Origin: Verrucomicrobiaceae bacterium
Lineage (GTDB): Bacteria > Verrucomicrobiota > Verrucomicrobiae > Verrucomicrobiales > Akkermansiaceae
DNA length: 5,050 nucleotides
Direction: 5' to 3'
Assembly (NCBI GenBank): GCA_003820635.1
Contig: RPOS01000253.1
Coordinates: 1 to 5,050 of the forward strand
In this document: piece after piece, positions 1 through 5,050 of the stretch
How positions within the stretch are numbered: position 1 is the first letter of the stretch
How the letters are laid out: each line of letters begins with the position of its first letter
Translations under genes and position numbers: made by a program
Notes under the pieces: model-generated
What the model was told of the DNA's origin: nothing
Databases searched by the model: none
What the model saw: the letters and a program-made list of their open reading frames with translations, nothing else

Positions 1-1051
1 CGGCCTTCTTGCCGGGGATGGCATGATTCAGCGTGGCCTCGAAGTAGGAGGCGAGATGGCGGTCCGACGAGAGCACGGAAGCGTCATAGGCGGTGACGCC
101 GAAGTCCCGTTCGAAGCGCGCGGCGAGTTCGTGCGGGAGTTCGGGCACCAGCGGGCGGACTTTTTCCAACAACGGTGCGGTCTGGACGGGCAGCAGATCG
201 GGACAGGAGAAATAGCGGTAATCGTGCGCGTCCTCCTTGGTGCGCATGAGCTGGGTTTCGCCGCGGTCGTCGTCCCAGCGGCGGGTGGATTGGATCTGGG
301 GGATGCCGCGGTCGAGGTCTTCCGACTGGCGGTGGATTTCGAAATGGATGGCGCGGCGGATGGCGGAGATGGAGTTGAGGTTCTTCAACTCCACCTTCGG
401 GCCGAGCGGATCCGCTGGGTTCTTGCGCAGCGAGATGTTCACGTCGCAGCGGAGCTGGCCTTTTTCCATGTCGGCATCCGAGACGTTACCCTGCTGGAGG
501 ATCATCTGCAGCGAGCGGAGATAGGCGAATGCTTCCTCGGCGGATTCGATGTCCGGCTCGGAAACGATTTCCATCAGCGGCGTGCCAGCGCGGTTGAAGT
601 CGATGAGCGACGAGTTGCCGAGGTGGGTGGACTTGGCGACGTCCTCTTCAAGGTGGATGCGGTTGAGGCGGACAACCTTGCCGGGATTGGCGATGTTTTT
701 GCGGTGGTCGGTGGGGTAGCAGTGGTCGTAGAGAGGGACGCCGCCGCCGATGCAGAGCGGCAGGTCCATCTGCGTTGTCTGATAGTTCTTGGGCATGTCC
801 GGATAGAAATAGTTCTTGCGGTCCCATTTTGAGATTTCCGGCGACGAGCAATCGATCATGAGTCCGGCGAGCAGGGTTTTCTCGATGGCCTCGCGGTTGA
901 GCACGGGCAGCGCGCCGGGCAGGCCGAGGCAGACCGGGCAGGTGTGCGTGTTTGGCGTGTCGCCGAACGAGGTGCGGCAGGCGCAGAACATCTTGGTGTT
1001 CGTTTTGACCTGGCAGTGGACTTCGAGGCCGATGGTGACGAGGTAGGACAT
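1..1051 (-). CDS. gatB: Aspartyl/glutamyl-tRNA(Asn/Gln) amidotransferase subunit B, 5' part (350 codons; 3' end beyond the window edge)
   Basis: GatB is the kinase and tRNA-binding subunit of cytoplasmic GatCAB, which converts misacylated Glu-tRNA(Gln) and/or Asp-tRNA(Asn) to the amidated form. The ATG at 1051 opens MSYLVTIGLEVHCQVKTNTK, the usual GatB start, and no in-frame stop follows to the window edge. The catalytic cradle is clear: GLEVH (residues 8-12), a cysteine cluster C23/C25 with CPVC (38-41) that probably forms the zinc knuckle seen in many bacterial GatBs, KWDRKNYFYPDMPKNYQ (75-91), RIHLEEDVAKSTH (131-143), AGTPLMEIVSEPD (155-167), RCDVNISLR (201-209), ELKNLNS (221-227), DDRGETQLMRTKEDAHDYRYF (261-281) and PDLLP (284-288). 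The tail of the linker domain and the YqeY-like C-terminal domain lie outside, since GatB is usually about 475-500 residues. The start has no Shine-Dalgarno sequence (upstream AATATTCCC). No gatA or gatC is visible. Identification is secure. Confidence 0.97.
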   Translation of the reverse strand, partial: MSYLVTIGLEVHCQVKTNTKMFCACRTSFGDTPNTHTCPVCLGLPGALPVLNREAIEKTLLAGLMIDCSSPEISKWDRKNYFYPDMPKNYQTTQMDLPLCIGGGVPLYDHCYPTDHRKNIANPGKVVRLNRIHLEEDVAKSTHLGNSSLIDFNRAGTPLMEIVSEPDIESAEEAFAYLRSLQMILQQGNVSDADMEKGQLRCDVNISLRKNPADPLGPKVELKNLNSISAIRRAIHFEIHRQSEDLDRGIPQIQSTRRWDDDRGETQLMRTKEDAHDYRYFSCPDLLPVQTAPLLEKVRPLVPELPHELAARFERDFGVTAYDASVLSSDRHLASYFEATLNHAIPGKKA

Positions 1052-1075
1052 GGGAATATTGAAGATGAAGATTGA

Positions 1076-1191
1076 TGAACCGCAAAGGCGCTAAGATCGC
1101 AAAGAAGGAGCAGAGGAAGAGTATTGAGACTGGTTTTGGAAATTATGAAAAACTTTGCGATCCTTTGCGGCCTTCGCGTCTTTGCGGTTCA
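1076..1191. repeat. Large imperfect inverted repeat built from degenerate CGCAAAG units, between gatB and the cvpA-like gene
   Basis: The left arm (1076-1104, 29 bp, + strand) begins TGAACCGCAAAGGCG and ends GATCGCAAAG. The right arm (1153-1191, 39 bp), read on the minus strand, begins TGAACCGCAAAGACG and ends GGATCGCAAAG. The arms match almost throughout, except that the right arm carries one extra 10-bp unit. Each arm is a short tandem array of roughly 8-10 bp units of the form CGCAAAGR: three in the left arm (CGCAAAGG, CGCTAAGAT, CGCAAAG) and four in the right. The 48-nt AT-richer centre (1105-1152) separates them and contains a CATAAT hexamer on the minus strand (1142-1147) that could be a weak -10 for gatB. 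On RNA the element would fold into a long stem just before gatB. Its function is unknown; it may be a dispersed genomic repeat. Confidence 0.75.
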
Positions 1192-1204
1192 AGTTGATAG
1201 GGAA

Positions 1205-1999
1205 TCATAGCTGGAGATCTTTGAGCACGGCTTGGACTTTCGGGTCGTTCAGCGCCTTGGTGAGCAGCGGGTGGCGCAACAGGGTGCCGAATTTTCCCTC
1301 GCGGGCAAGGGTATGGAGTTCGGGATCGTTGACGATGATGGCGCGGGGAATCGGCTGGCCGGTGCGGGGGTCGATGACGGGTGCGAGCGGGGAATCTGAT
1401 TGGGCGGTGATGGCTTTGGCGAGCGCGAGGCGAGACGGATCGGCGAGGGGATCGAGGAACTTGAGCCAGGACTCCGGCAGCACGGCTTCCACGGAGGTTT
1501 TGAGTCGATGGCTGAACTTCGCGGGAGTCGCCTCGTTGATGCCGATCTTTTCTTCAGAGAATGCGCGGATTTCCGCGATGGAACCGGTGTGGTGGATGGC
1601 GGTGGCGCCGATCAGGCAGATCAGCGTGGTCGGGATCAGGGCGAGCAGCAGGCGGACGGCCATGCGGATCACCGAGCCTCCGCCGTTTTCACCCGTGGAG
1701 GGCCCGCCAAAGGGGCGGAAGATCGACTTGGTGATGAAGCGGATGAGGAAAAATGAAACCAGGAAACCGGCGATGGGCAGTCCGGTGGTGACGAGGCCGA
1801 TGGATCTTCCGAAGTGCTCGATGGACAGGCCGGGCGCGAGTTGCCAAATCCTGAATCCGATCCATGCGCTGAGTGCGAGCACCACGGTGCCGATCATCAT
1901 CCGCGTCATTCCGCGCAGCAGCACGAATCCGGCGCACACCGCGAAGATGACGAGCGCGGCGGTGCCGAGGCTGATTTGTGGGATGGAGTCGGGGGACAT
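1205..1999 (-). CDS. Probable CvpA-family multi-pass inner-membrane protein (264 aa)
   Basis: The ATG at 1999 gives a 264-residue protein. Four hydrophobic segments are visible at about residues 10-28, 34-53, 67-90 and 111-135. A glycine-rich loop (GGPSTGENGGG, 98-108) lies before the fourth, and a soluble C-terminal tail of about 130 residues follows. The N-terminal four-helix layout, with RGMTRMMIGTVVLALSAWIG after helix 1, resembles the CvpA (colicin V production) family. The tail ends in a DPELHTL...LLRHPLLTKALNDPKVQAVL pattern (225-259), the LL-x-HP-x-L-x-DP-x-V type of repeat that I recall at the end of CvpA-like proteins in related phyla. No enzymatic motif is seen, and the family's molecular function is poorly defined. 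There is no Shine-Dalgarno sequence; the 5' spacer is a repeat. It shares the strand with gatB, 153 bp upstream of that gene. The family assignment is by eye; a generic membrane protein is the alternative. Confidence 0.6.
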   Translation of the reverse strand: MSPDSIPQISLGTAALVIFAVCAGFVLLRGMTRMMIGTVVLALSAWIGFRIWQLAPGLSIEHFGRSIGLVTTGLPIAGFLVSFFLIRFITKSIFRPFGGPSTGENGGGSVIRMAVRLLLALIPTTLICLIGATAIHHTGSIAEIRAFSEEKIGINEATPAKFSHRLKTSVEAVLPESWLKFLDPLADPSRLALAKAITAQSDSPLAPVIDPRTGQPIPRAIIVNDPELHTLAREGKFGTLLRHPLLTKALNDPKVQAVLKDLQL

Positions 2000-2006
2000 T
2001 TGGTAA

Positions 2007-2040
2007 AAGCTGAAACTCTGAAATGCTGAGAAGCTGAAAT
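2007..2040. repeat. Degenerate tandem repeat of GCTGAAA-like units in the spacer before the cvpA-like gene
   Basis: The + strand reads as successive 6-10 bp units: AAGCTGAAAC, TCTGAAAT, GCTGAG, AAGCTGAAAT. Seen from the minus strand it is TTTCAGC-type repeats running to within 8 nt of the cvpA-like start codon, so it occupies the place where a promoter and ribosome binding site would be expected. It has the same architecture (short degenerate unit, few copies) as the CGCAAAG element at 1076-1191 but a different unit. Its function is unknown. Confidence 0.6.
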
Positions 2041-2062
2041 GAGAAGCGGTTTCCGTCTGGCT

Positions 2063-2326
2063 TCAGTCGCCGTAGTGAGTCCACATGCGCAGGATCAGCA
2101 CTTTTTTCTGCTCGATGAACACCTCGTAAACGATGCGATGCAGGAGGTTGATCCTGCGCGAAAAACATCCCGACAGTTCGCCGCAAAGCGATTCGTAGCG
2201 GGGAGGGGATTGGAAAGGATCGCTGGCGATGATGTCCAGCAAGGTCTGGGCTTGCTTTTTCAGATGGCTCGCCGCGAGCTTTTTCGCGTCCTTACCGGCC
2301 TGCCGGGAGTAAACGATTTCGTACAT
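2063..2326 (-). CDS. YoeB/Txe-type (RelE superfamily) mRNA interferase toxin, 87 aa
   Basis: This is the toxin of a type II toxin-antitoxin pair; YoeB toxins bind the ribosome and cleave mRNA in the A site. The ATG at 2326 gives 87 residues, close to the 84 of E. coli YoeB. The family core is plain: DPFQSPPRYESL (36-47), GELSGCFSRRINLLHRIVYEV (49-69) and the C-terminal WTHY (82-85). Aligned with E. coli YoeB, the residues E46, R65, H83 and Y84 correspond to E45, R64, H84 and Y85, so the active site looks intact. A two-residue GD tail follows the HY pair that ends E. coli YoeB. The gene starts 5 bp after the antitoxin stop, and the GAGG at 2330-2333, overlapping that stop, can serve as its ribosome binding site. 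Longer in-frame reading upstream is only the shadow of the antitoxin gene. The partner and full-length frame argue for a working module. Confidence 0.92.
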   Translation of the reverse strand: MYEIVYSRQAGKDAKKLAASHLKKQAQTLLDIIASDPFQSPPRYESLCGELSGCFSRRINLLHRIVYEVFIEQKKVLILRMWTHYGD

Positions 2327-2331
2327 CGGCC

Positions 2332-2574
2332 TCACCAGTCCAGATCTCCAGTCGCCTGCTCCAAGCCTTCGGCTCGCGCTTTCGTGATCGAATCGACCAG
2401 CCCGGGAATCGAATGCAGGAACAGCGACTCGTGGATCGACCGCCAGTCTTCTTCGGAGATCAGGACGGCGTTTCCTTGTTTGCCCGTGATCTGGATCGGC
2501 TCGTGGGATTCCCGCACCTCTTTGATGAGCGAATAGAGATTTCCACGGGCTTTGGTCGCGGTGACGGTAGTCAT
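2332..2574 (-). CDS. YefM/Phd-type antitoxin, 80 aa
   Basis: This is the labile antitoxin that neutralises the YoeB-type toxin encoded next to it and, in this family, represses its own operon through the N-terminal DNA-binding domain. I chose the ATG at 2574 because MTTVTATKARGNLYSLIKEV matches the usual YefM/Phd opening (T-x-x-x-A-R-x-N-L). An upstream in-frame ATG at 2634 would add 20 residues (MQWAGKPILTCGRF...) with no family resemblance and would cross the likely promoter. The core IQITGKQGNAVLISEEDWRSI (27-47) is the conserved beta-strand part (compare PILIT...GEAVLMS in YefM). The remaining tail, rich in E, D and A, is the toxin-binding portion. The gene precedes its toxin, the standard order. 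No Shine-Dalgarno sequence is visible before the ATG. Confidence 0.92.
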   Translation of the reverse strand: MTTVTATKARGNLYSLIKEVRESHEPIQITGKQGNAVLISEEDWRSIHESLFLHSIPGLVDSITKARAEGLEQATGDLDW

Positions 2575-2580
2575 GACGGG

Positions 2581-2610
2581 ATAACGTGCGGGAAAGCGTC
2601 CGCATGTCAA
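2581..2610 (-). promoter_or_regulatory. Candidate sigma70-like promoter with internal inverted repeat ahead of the toxin-antitoxin genes
   Basis: On the minus strand a perfect TTGACA (2610-2605) is followed after 18 nt by CGTTAT (2586-2581), a weak match to TATAAT. A start point 6-7 nt downstream would fall on or next to the antitoxin ATG at 2574, implying a leaderless or nearly leaderless mRNA. The spacer carries an inverted repeat TGCGG-N8-CCGCA (2587-2591 and 2600-2604), well placed as an operator for autorepression. It is not the TGTACA palindrome reported for E. coli YefM. Inferred from sequence only. Confidence 0.35.
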
Positions 2611-2691
2611 GATCGGCTTTCCGGCCCATTGCATGAAATGTTCACCAAATCCCCTGCAGCAGTTCTGTTGACGTTCTTTGCTGTGGGAACC

Positions 2692-2749
2692 TCACGCACC
2701 AGAAGGTGTCGTGACTCCCTTTGACCCGTGGCGGCGCTTTGCAAGCGCC
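2692..2749. repeat. Pair of adjacent strong hairpins in the aroC/antitoxin spacer
   Basis: The first hairpin (2692-2714) pairs TCACGCACC with GGTG-T-CGTGA around an AGAA loop: nine base pairs with a single bulged T. The second (2733-2749) is a perfect 7-bp stem, GGCGCTT/AAGCGCC, around TGC. They are 18 nt apart. Neither has a T-run of terminator length directly after it on either strand. They may form a processing or pause structure, or belong to a dispersed palindromic repeat. Confidence 0.45.
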
Positions 2750-2793
2750 AAGCCCAGCCCCGTGAGATGGCCAAAACCCGCAAGCAGCTCTGG

Positions 2794-2816
2794 GAAAAAG
2801 TCGCCAGGCCCCTGGC
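2794..2816 (-). terminator. Candidate intrinsic terminator for the ispH-aroC transcript
   Basis: On the minus strand the sequence GCCAGG-GG-CCTGGC (2816-2803) forms a perfect GC-rich 6-bp stem. It is followed after GAC by TTTTT (2799-2795) and then CCC. It lies about 115 nt past the aroC stop in the direction of transcription. The two-base loop is too tight as drawn, so the real stem would lose its top pair and have a four-base loop. The short T-run 3 nt off the stem makes it a weak to moderate candidate. Confidence 0.4.
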
Positions 2817-2930
2817 CCGTCCCGAGAAAACGCGGGGCGTCAGTCAGGTCTGAAACGGCCAGATCCGCAGGAGTGTTGCAAAGCCCTTGCGGCCGTGCCG
2901 TCACGGGGATCAGCCCGGCTGTCATAGAGA

Positions 2931-4013
2931 TCAACGATCCACGCACCGCTGCCGGAGCAGATGATCGGTCAGCACCAGCGTGGCCATGGCCTCGACGATG
3001 GGGACGGCGCGGGGAAGCACGCAGGCATCGTTGCGGCCCTTGCCGGAGAGTTGGGTGTTCTCGCCGCCGGAGGTGACGGTTTCCTGGGAGGTCATGATGG
3101 TGGCGGTGGGCTTGAAGGCCACGCGGATAACGATGGGCTCGCCGTTGGAAATGCCGCCTTGCACTCCGCCGGAGCGGTTGCTGGTGGTGCGGACCTTGCC
3201 ATCGACCATGCGGAACGCATCGTTGTGCTCACGGCCGGTGAGAAGCGTGCCGGAGAATCCGGAGCCGATCTCGAAGCCCTTGGTCGCGGGGATGGAGAGC
3301 ATGGCTTTGGCGAGGTCGGCTTCGAGCTTGTCGAAAATCGGCTCGCCGAGGCCGGGCGGGCAATTGCGGATCACGCACTCGATCACGCCGCCGACGGAGT
3401 TTCCCTCGCCGCGGATGGCCTTGATGTGATCGATCATGGGCTGGACCATGGCGGGATCTCCGGTGCGCACGATGTTGGACTCGATGGTTTCTGCGGTGAT
3501 GGTCTGCGGATCGACGTCGGCCTCGAGGTGTTGGATGGATTTCACCCAAGCAAGCACTTCAATGCCCGGGTGCAGGGTGTCGAGCACTTGGCGTGCGACG
3601 GCGGCGGCGGCGACGCGGCCGATGGTTTCGCGGGCGGAGGCGCGACCGCCGCCGGAGGGGGCACGGATGCCGTATTTCGCGTCGTAGGTGTAATCCGCGT
3701 GGCTGGGCCGGTATTTCACGGCCATTTCATCGTAGGAACCCGGGCGTTGGTCGGTGTTTCTAACAATGATGGAGATCGGTGTGCCGAGCGTGAGCCCGTC
3801 GCGCAGGCCGGAGAGGACTTCGGCGCTGTCCGCCTCCTTGCGCGGGGTGACGATGTCGGATTGGCCGGGCCGGCGGCGGTCGAGTTCGCGCTGGATGTTT
3901 TCCAATGAAACCGGAATGCGCGGCGGGCAGCCGTCGATGACGACGCCGACCCCGCCGCCGTGCGACTCGCCGAAGGTGTGGATGCGGAAAACCTGGCCGA
4001 AAGTGGATGACAT
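2931..4013 (-). CDS. aroC: Chorismate synthase, 360 aa
   Basis: This FMN-dependent cytoplasmic enzyme converts 5-enolpyruvylshikimate-3-phosphate to chorismate, ending the shikimate pathway. The ATG at 4013 opens [20 protein letters not shown], the expected family start. The 70 codons open upstream in frame are the antisense-strand equivalent of spacer and ispH end and were rejected. Signature 1 is at 15-30 ([16 protein letters not shown]), RRRPGQSD is at 46-53, the RPSHADYTY block at 102-110, and the GRASAR block follows in a glycine-rich stretch. The catalytic histidines correspond to H18 and H105. The third signature reads [18 protein letters not shown] (326-343), where most homologues have R-H/S-D-P; the catalytic-region aspartate D329 is kept. 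Length and all blocks are complete. It begins 74 bp after ispH on the same strand, so an operon is likely. There is no Shine-Dalgarno sequence before the ATG. Function is secure. Confidence 0.97.
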   Translation of the reverse strand: MSSTFGQVFRIHTFGESHGGGVGVVIDGCPPRIPVSLENIQRELDRRRPGQSDIVTPRKEADSAEVLSGLRDGLTLGTPISIIVRNTDQRPGSYDEMAVKYRPSHADYTYDAKYGIRAPSGGGRASARETIGRVAAAAVARQVLDTLHPGIEVLAWVKSIQHLEADVDPQTITAETIESNIVRTGDPAMVQPMIDHIKAIRGEGNSVGGVIECVIRNCPPGLGEPIFDKLEADLAKAMLSIPATKGFEIGSGFSGTLLTGREHNDAFRMVDGKVRTTSNRSGGVQGGISNGEPIVIRVAFKPTATIMTSQETVTSGGENTQLSGKGRNDACVLPRAVPIVEAMATLVLTDHLLRQRCVDR

Positions 4014-4087
4014 GCGGATGAGCGTATGCGGCACGCGGCGCGGGGCAAGAGGGAAGCAAGGCGCGGCCAGGGGTCTGATTTGCCGCT

Positions 4088-5050
4088 TTACAAGTGGTCC
4101 AGCGCCTCGCGGGGGACGCCGCGCAGTTCGAAAATCTTGAAAATGGCTTCCTCGATCAAGTTGTTCGGGCAGGAGGCGCCGGCGGTGATGCCCACGGTGA
4201 CCGGTTGTTCCGGATCCAGCCATTTTTTGTAGCTGGAGGTGATTTCCTCCCTGCGATGAAGGTCGTAGTGGACGATTTCCTCAAGTGAGCGGATGCATGC
4301 CGCGCTGCGGATGAAAAAGGTCGGAACTTCCGGTTCCGCGATCTCGACGAGGTGGGCGGTGTTGGAGCTGTTGTAGCCGCCGACGACCAGCAGCAGGTCC
4401 ATCGGCTTTTTCAGCATTTCAAAAAGCGCGTCCTGGCGCTCCTGGGTGGCTCCACAGATGGTGTCGAAGAAGTGAAACGAGGTGGCGTCGCCATCGCGCT
4501 CGGTGATGGCCTGGCGGATGCGGCGCTGGATTTCCTCCGTCTCGCTCTTGAGCATGGTGGTCTGGTTGGCCACGCCGACTTTTTGCAAGTGGATGTCCGG
4601 ATCGAATCCCGGTGAGTGGCTGCCTGTGAAGCGTGCGAGAAACTCCTGCTTGTCGCCGCCATGGCGGATGTAGCCGCAGACGAAATCAACATCGCTGAGG
4701 GTGAGGACCACGAGATACCGGCCGTATCCGTTTTCGCCGAGTGCGCGGGAGGCTGTGGCGCGGGTTTCCTCATGGTTGGCCTTGCCGTGGATGATGGAAG
4801 TCACGCCATCCTTCGCATAGCCGCGGACGCGCCGCCAGACCTTCATCACGTCGCCGCAGGTGGTGTCCACGATGTAACATCCCTTTTGCACCACCCGTGC
4901 CATGAAGTCGGTGGGCGCACCGAACGCGGGGACGATCACCACGTCGTCTTCCGTTAGATCATCATAGTCGCCGGTGAGCTGCTGCCATGGCAGCGAGACG
5001 ATGCCCATCTCGCGCAGGTGGCGGTTCACGTCCGGATTGTGGATGATCTC
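4088..5050 (-). CDS. ispH: 4-hydroxy-3-methylbut-2-enyl diphosphate reductase, plant/cyanobacterial type, 3' part (320 codons; 5' end beyond the window edge)
   Basis: IspH (LytB) is the cytosolic iron-sulfur enzyme that reduces HMBPP to isopentenyl and dimethylallyl diphosphate, the last MEP-pathway step. The frame is open at the right edge and begins [16 protein letters not shown], the known segment just after the first cluster cysteine, so the GTG at 5029 is an internal valine codon and not a start. Counting visible residues, two cluster cysteines are present: C65 (DTTCGD) and C199 ([12 protein letters not shown]). The third lies off the window. HGKANHEET (88-96), [15 protein letters not shown] and GGYNSSNT (224-231) form the substrate pocket. 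Where E. coli has the SAHG histidine this protein has PAFGA, and an extra segment of about 33 residues separates the two cysteines. Both are traits of the long plant/cyanobacterial branch. The tail has [14 protein letters not shown]. It is probably co-transcribed with aroC. Confidence 0.96.
   Translation of the reverse strand, partial: EIIHNPDVNRHLREMGIVSLPWQQLTGDYDDLTEDDVVIVPAFGAPTDFMARVVQKGCYIVDTTCGDVMKVWRRVRGYAKDGVTSIIHGKANHEETRATASRALGENGYGRYLVVLTLSDVDFVCGYIRHGGDKQEFLARFTGSHSPGFDPDIHLQKVGVANQTTMLKSETEEIQRRIRQAITERDGDATSFHFFDTICGATQERQDALFEMLKKPMDLLLVVGGYNSSNTAHLVEIAEPEVPTFFIRSAACIRSLEEIVHYDLHRREEITSSYKKWLDPEQPVTVGITAGASCPNNLIEEAIFKIFELRGVPREALDHL

Larger units (their letters stand above)
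2575..2930. other. Spacer between aroC and the antitoxin gene without a convincing gene
   Basis: This 356-bp stretch holds the candidate toxin-antitoxin promoter at one end and several compact hairpins, listed separately where useful, including CCGTG-CCGT-CACGG at 2893-2906. Open frames exist on both strands (for example 2692-2946 minus, 84 codons, and 2767-2853 plus, 28 codons), but none has a recognisable motif or ribosome binding site, and the larger one overlaps the end of aroC. I see no tRNA and no transposase remnant. The hairpins suggest termination or a small palindromic repeat rather than coding use. Confidence 0.6.

Noticed and set aside
23..832. 269-codon plus-strand open frame opposite gatB
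   Set aside because: It is an antisense shadow of gatB, whose protein motifs are unmistakable in the minus frame that has no stop inside the window.
1076..1191. CRISPR array or rho-independent terminator at the CGCAAAG repeat
   Set aside because: The units are too short, adjacent and inverted to be CRISPR repeats with spacers, and the long 48-nt centre and lack of a following T-run do not fit a standard terminator.
1155..2006. 283-codon plus-strand open frame opposite the cvpA-like gene
   Set aside because: It is rich in Ser, Arg and Met with no domain pattern and includes the right arm of the inverted repeat. The minus frame has coherent transmembrane segments instead.
2575..2634. Upstream ATG (2634) as the antitoxin start
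   Set aside because: The 20 extra residues do not resemble YefM/Phd N-termini and would overlap the likely promoter; MTTVTATKARGN at 2574 is the expected start.
2767..2853. 28-codon basic plus-strand frame starting MAKTRKQLWEKV
   Set aside because: The composition looks protein-like, but it is very short, has no clear ribosome binding site or promoter, and is antisense to the transcription direction of all neighbours. Conservation in relatives would be needed to revive it.
2692..2946. 84-codon minus-strand open frame overlapping the end of aroC
   Set aside because: It has no recognisable motif and no ribosome binding site, it overlaps the aroC 3' end, and it runs through the hairpins; long open frames are expected by chance at this GC content.
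2961..3908. 315-codon plus-strand open frame opposite aroC
   Set aside because: Its glycine-, alanine- and aspartate-rich composition is the typical antisense shadow of a high-GC gene, here the certain aroC on the other strand.
5027..5029. GTG at 5029 as the ispH start
   Set aside because: The upstream in-frame residues EIIHNPD are a conserved internal IspH segment, so the gene continues past the window edge.

Overview
The window is high-GC bacterial DNA carrying ordinary housekeeping genes plus one small toxin-antitoxin module. All six recognisable genes lie on the minus strand, so transcription runs from position 5050 towards position 1. The first and last genes are both cut by the window edges. 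The style points to a member of the Verrucomicrobiota (PVC group), probably Verrucomicrobiales: a cysteine-rich GatB, a long plant/cyanobacterial-type IspH, a plant-like AroC, and intergenic spacers built from degenerate 8-10 bp units. This placement is an inference from protein character, not a database match.

In transcription order the layout is as follows. 5050-4088 holds the 3' 320 codons of ispH, the last step of the MEP isoprenoid pathway. After 74 bp comes aroC (4013-2931), the last step of the shikimate pathway, and the two are probably co-transcribed. The spacer 2930-2575 has no convincing gene but contains several compact hairpins. One of these, followed by a T-run on the minus strand, is a candidate aroC terminator. 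Next comes a YefM/Phd-type antitoxin (2574-2332) and, 5 bp later, a YoeB-type mRNA interferase (2326-2063), with a possible promoter and inverted repeat just ahead of the antitoxin start. After a 63-bp spacer made largely of GCTGAAA-like units comes a four-helix membrane protein of CvpA character (1999-1205). A 153-bp spacer with a large inverted repeat of CGCAAAG units leads into gatB (1051 to beyond position 1), which encodes a subunit of the tRNA-dependent amidotransferase.

ispH, aroC and gatB serve separate core functions: isoprenoid precursors, chorismate, and Gln-tRNA/Asn-tRNA formation. The toxin-antitoxin pair is the only accessory element and looks inserted between the aroC and cvpA-like units. 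No wholly novel system is evident. The items most worth a second look are the two families of degenerate short-unit repeats, the near lack of Shine-Dalgarno sequences, the possibly leaderless antitoxin promoter, and the plant/cyanobacterial-type IspH.
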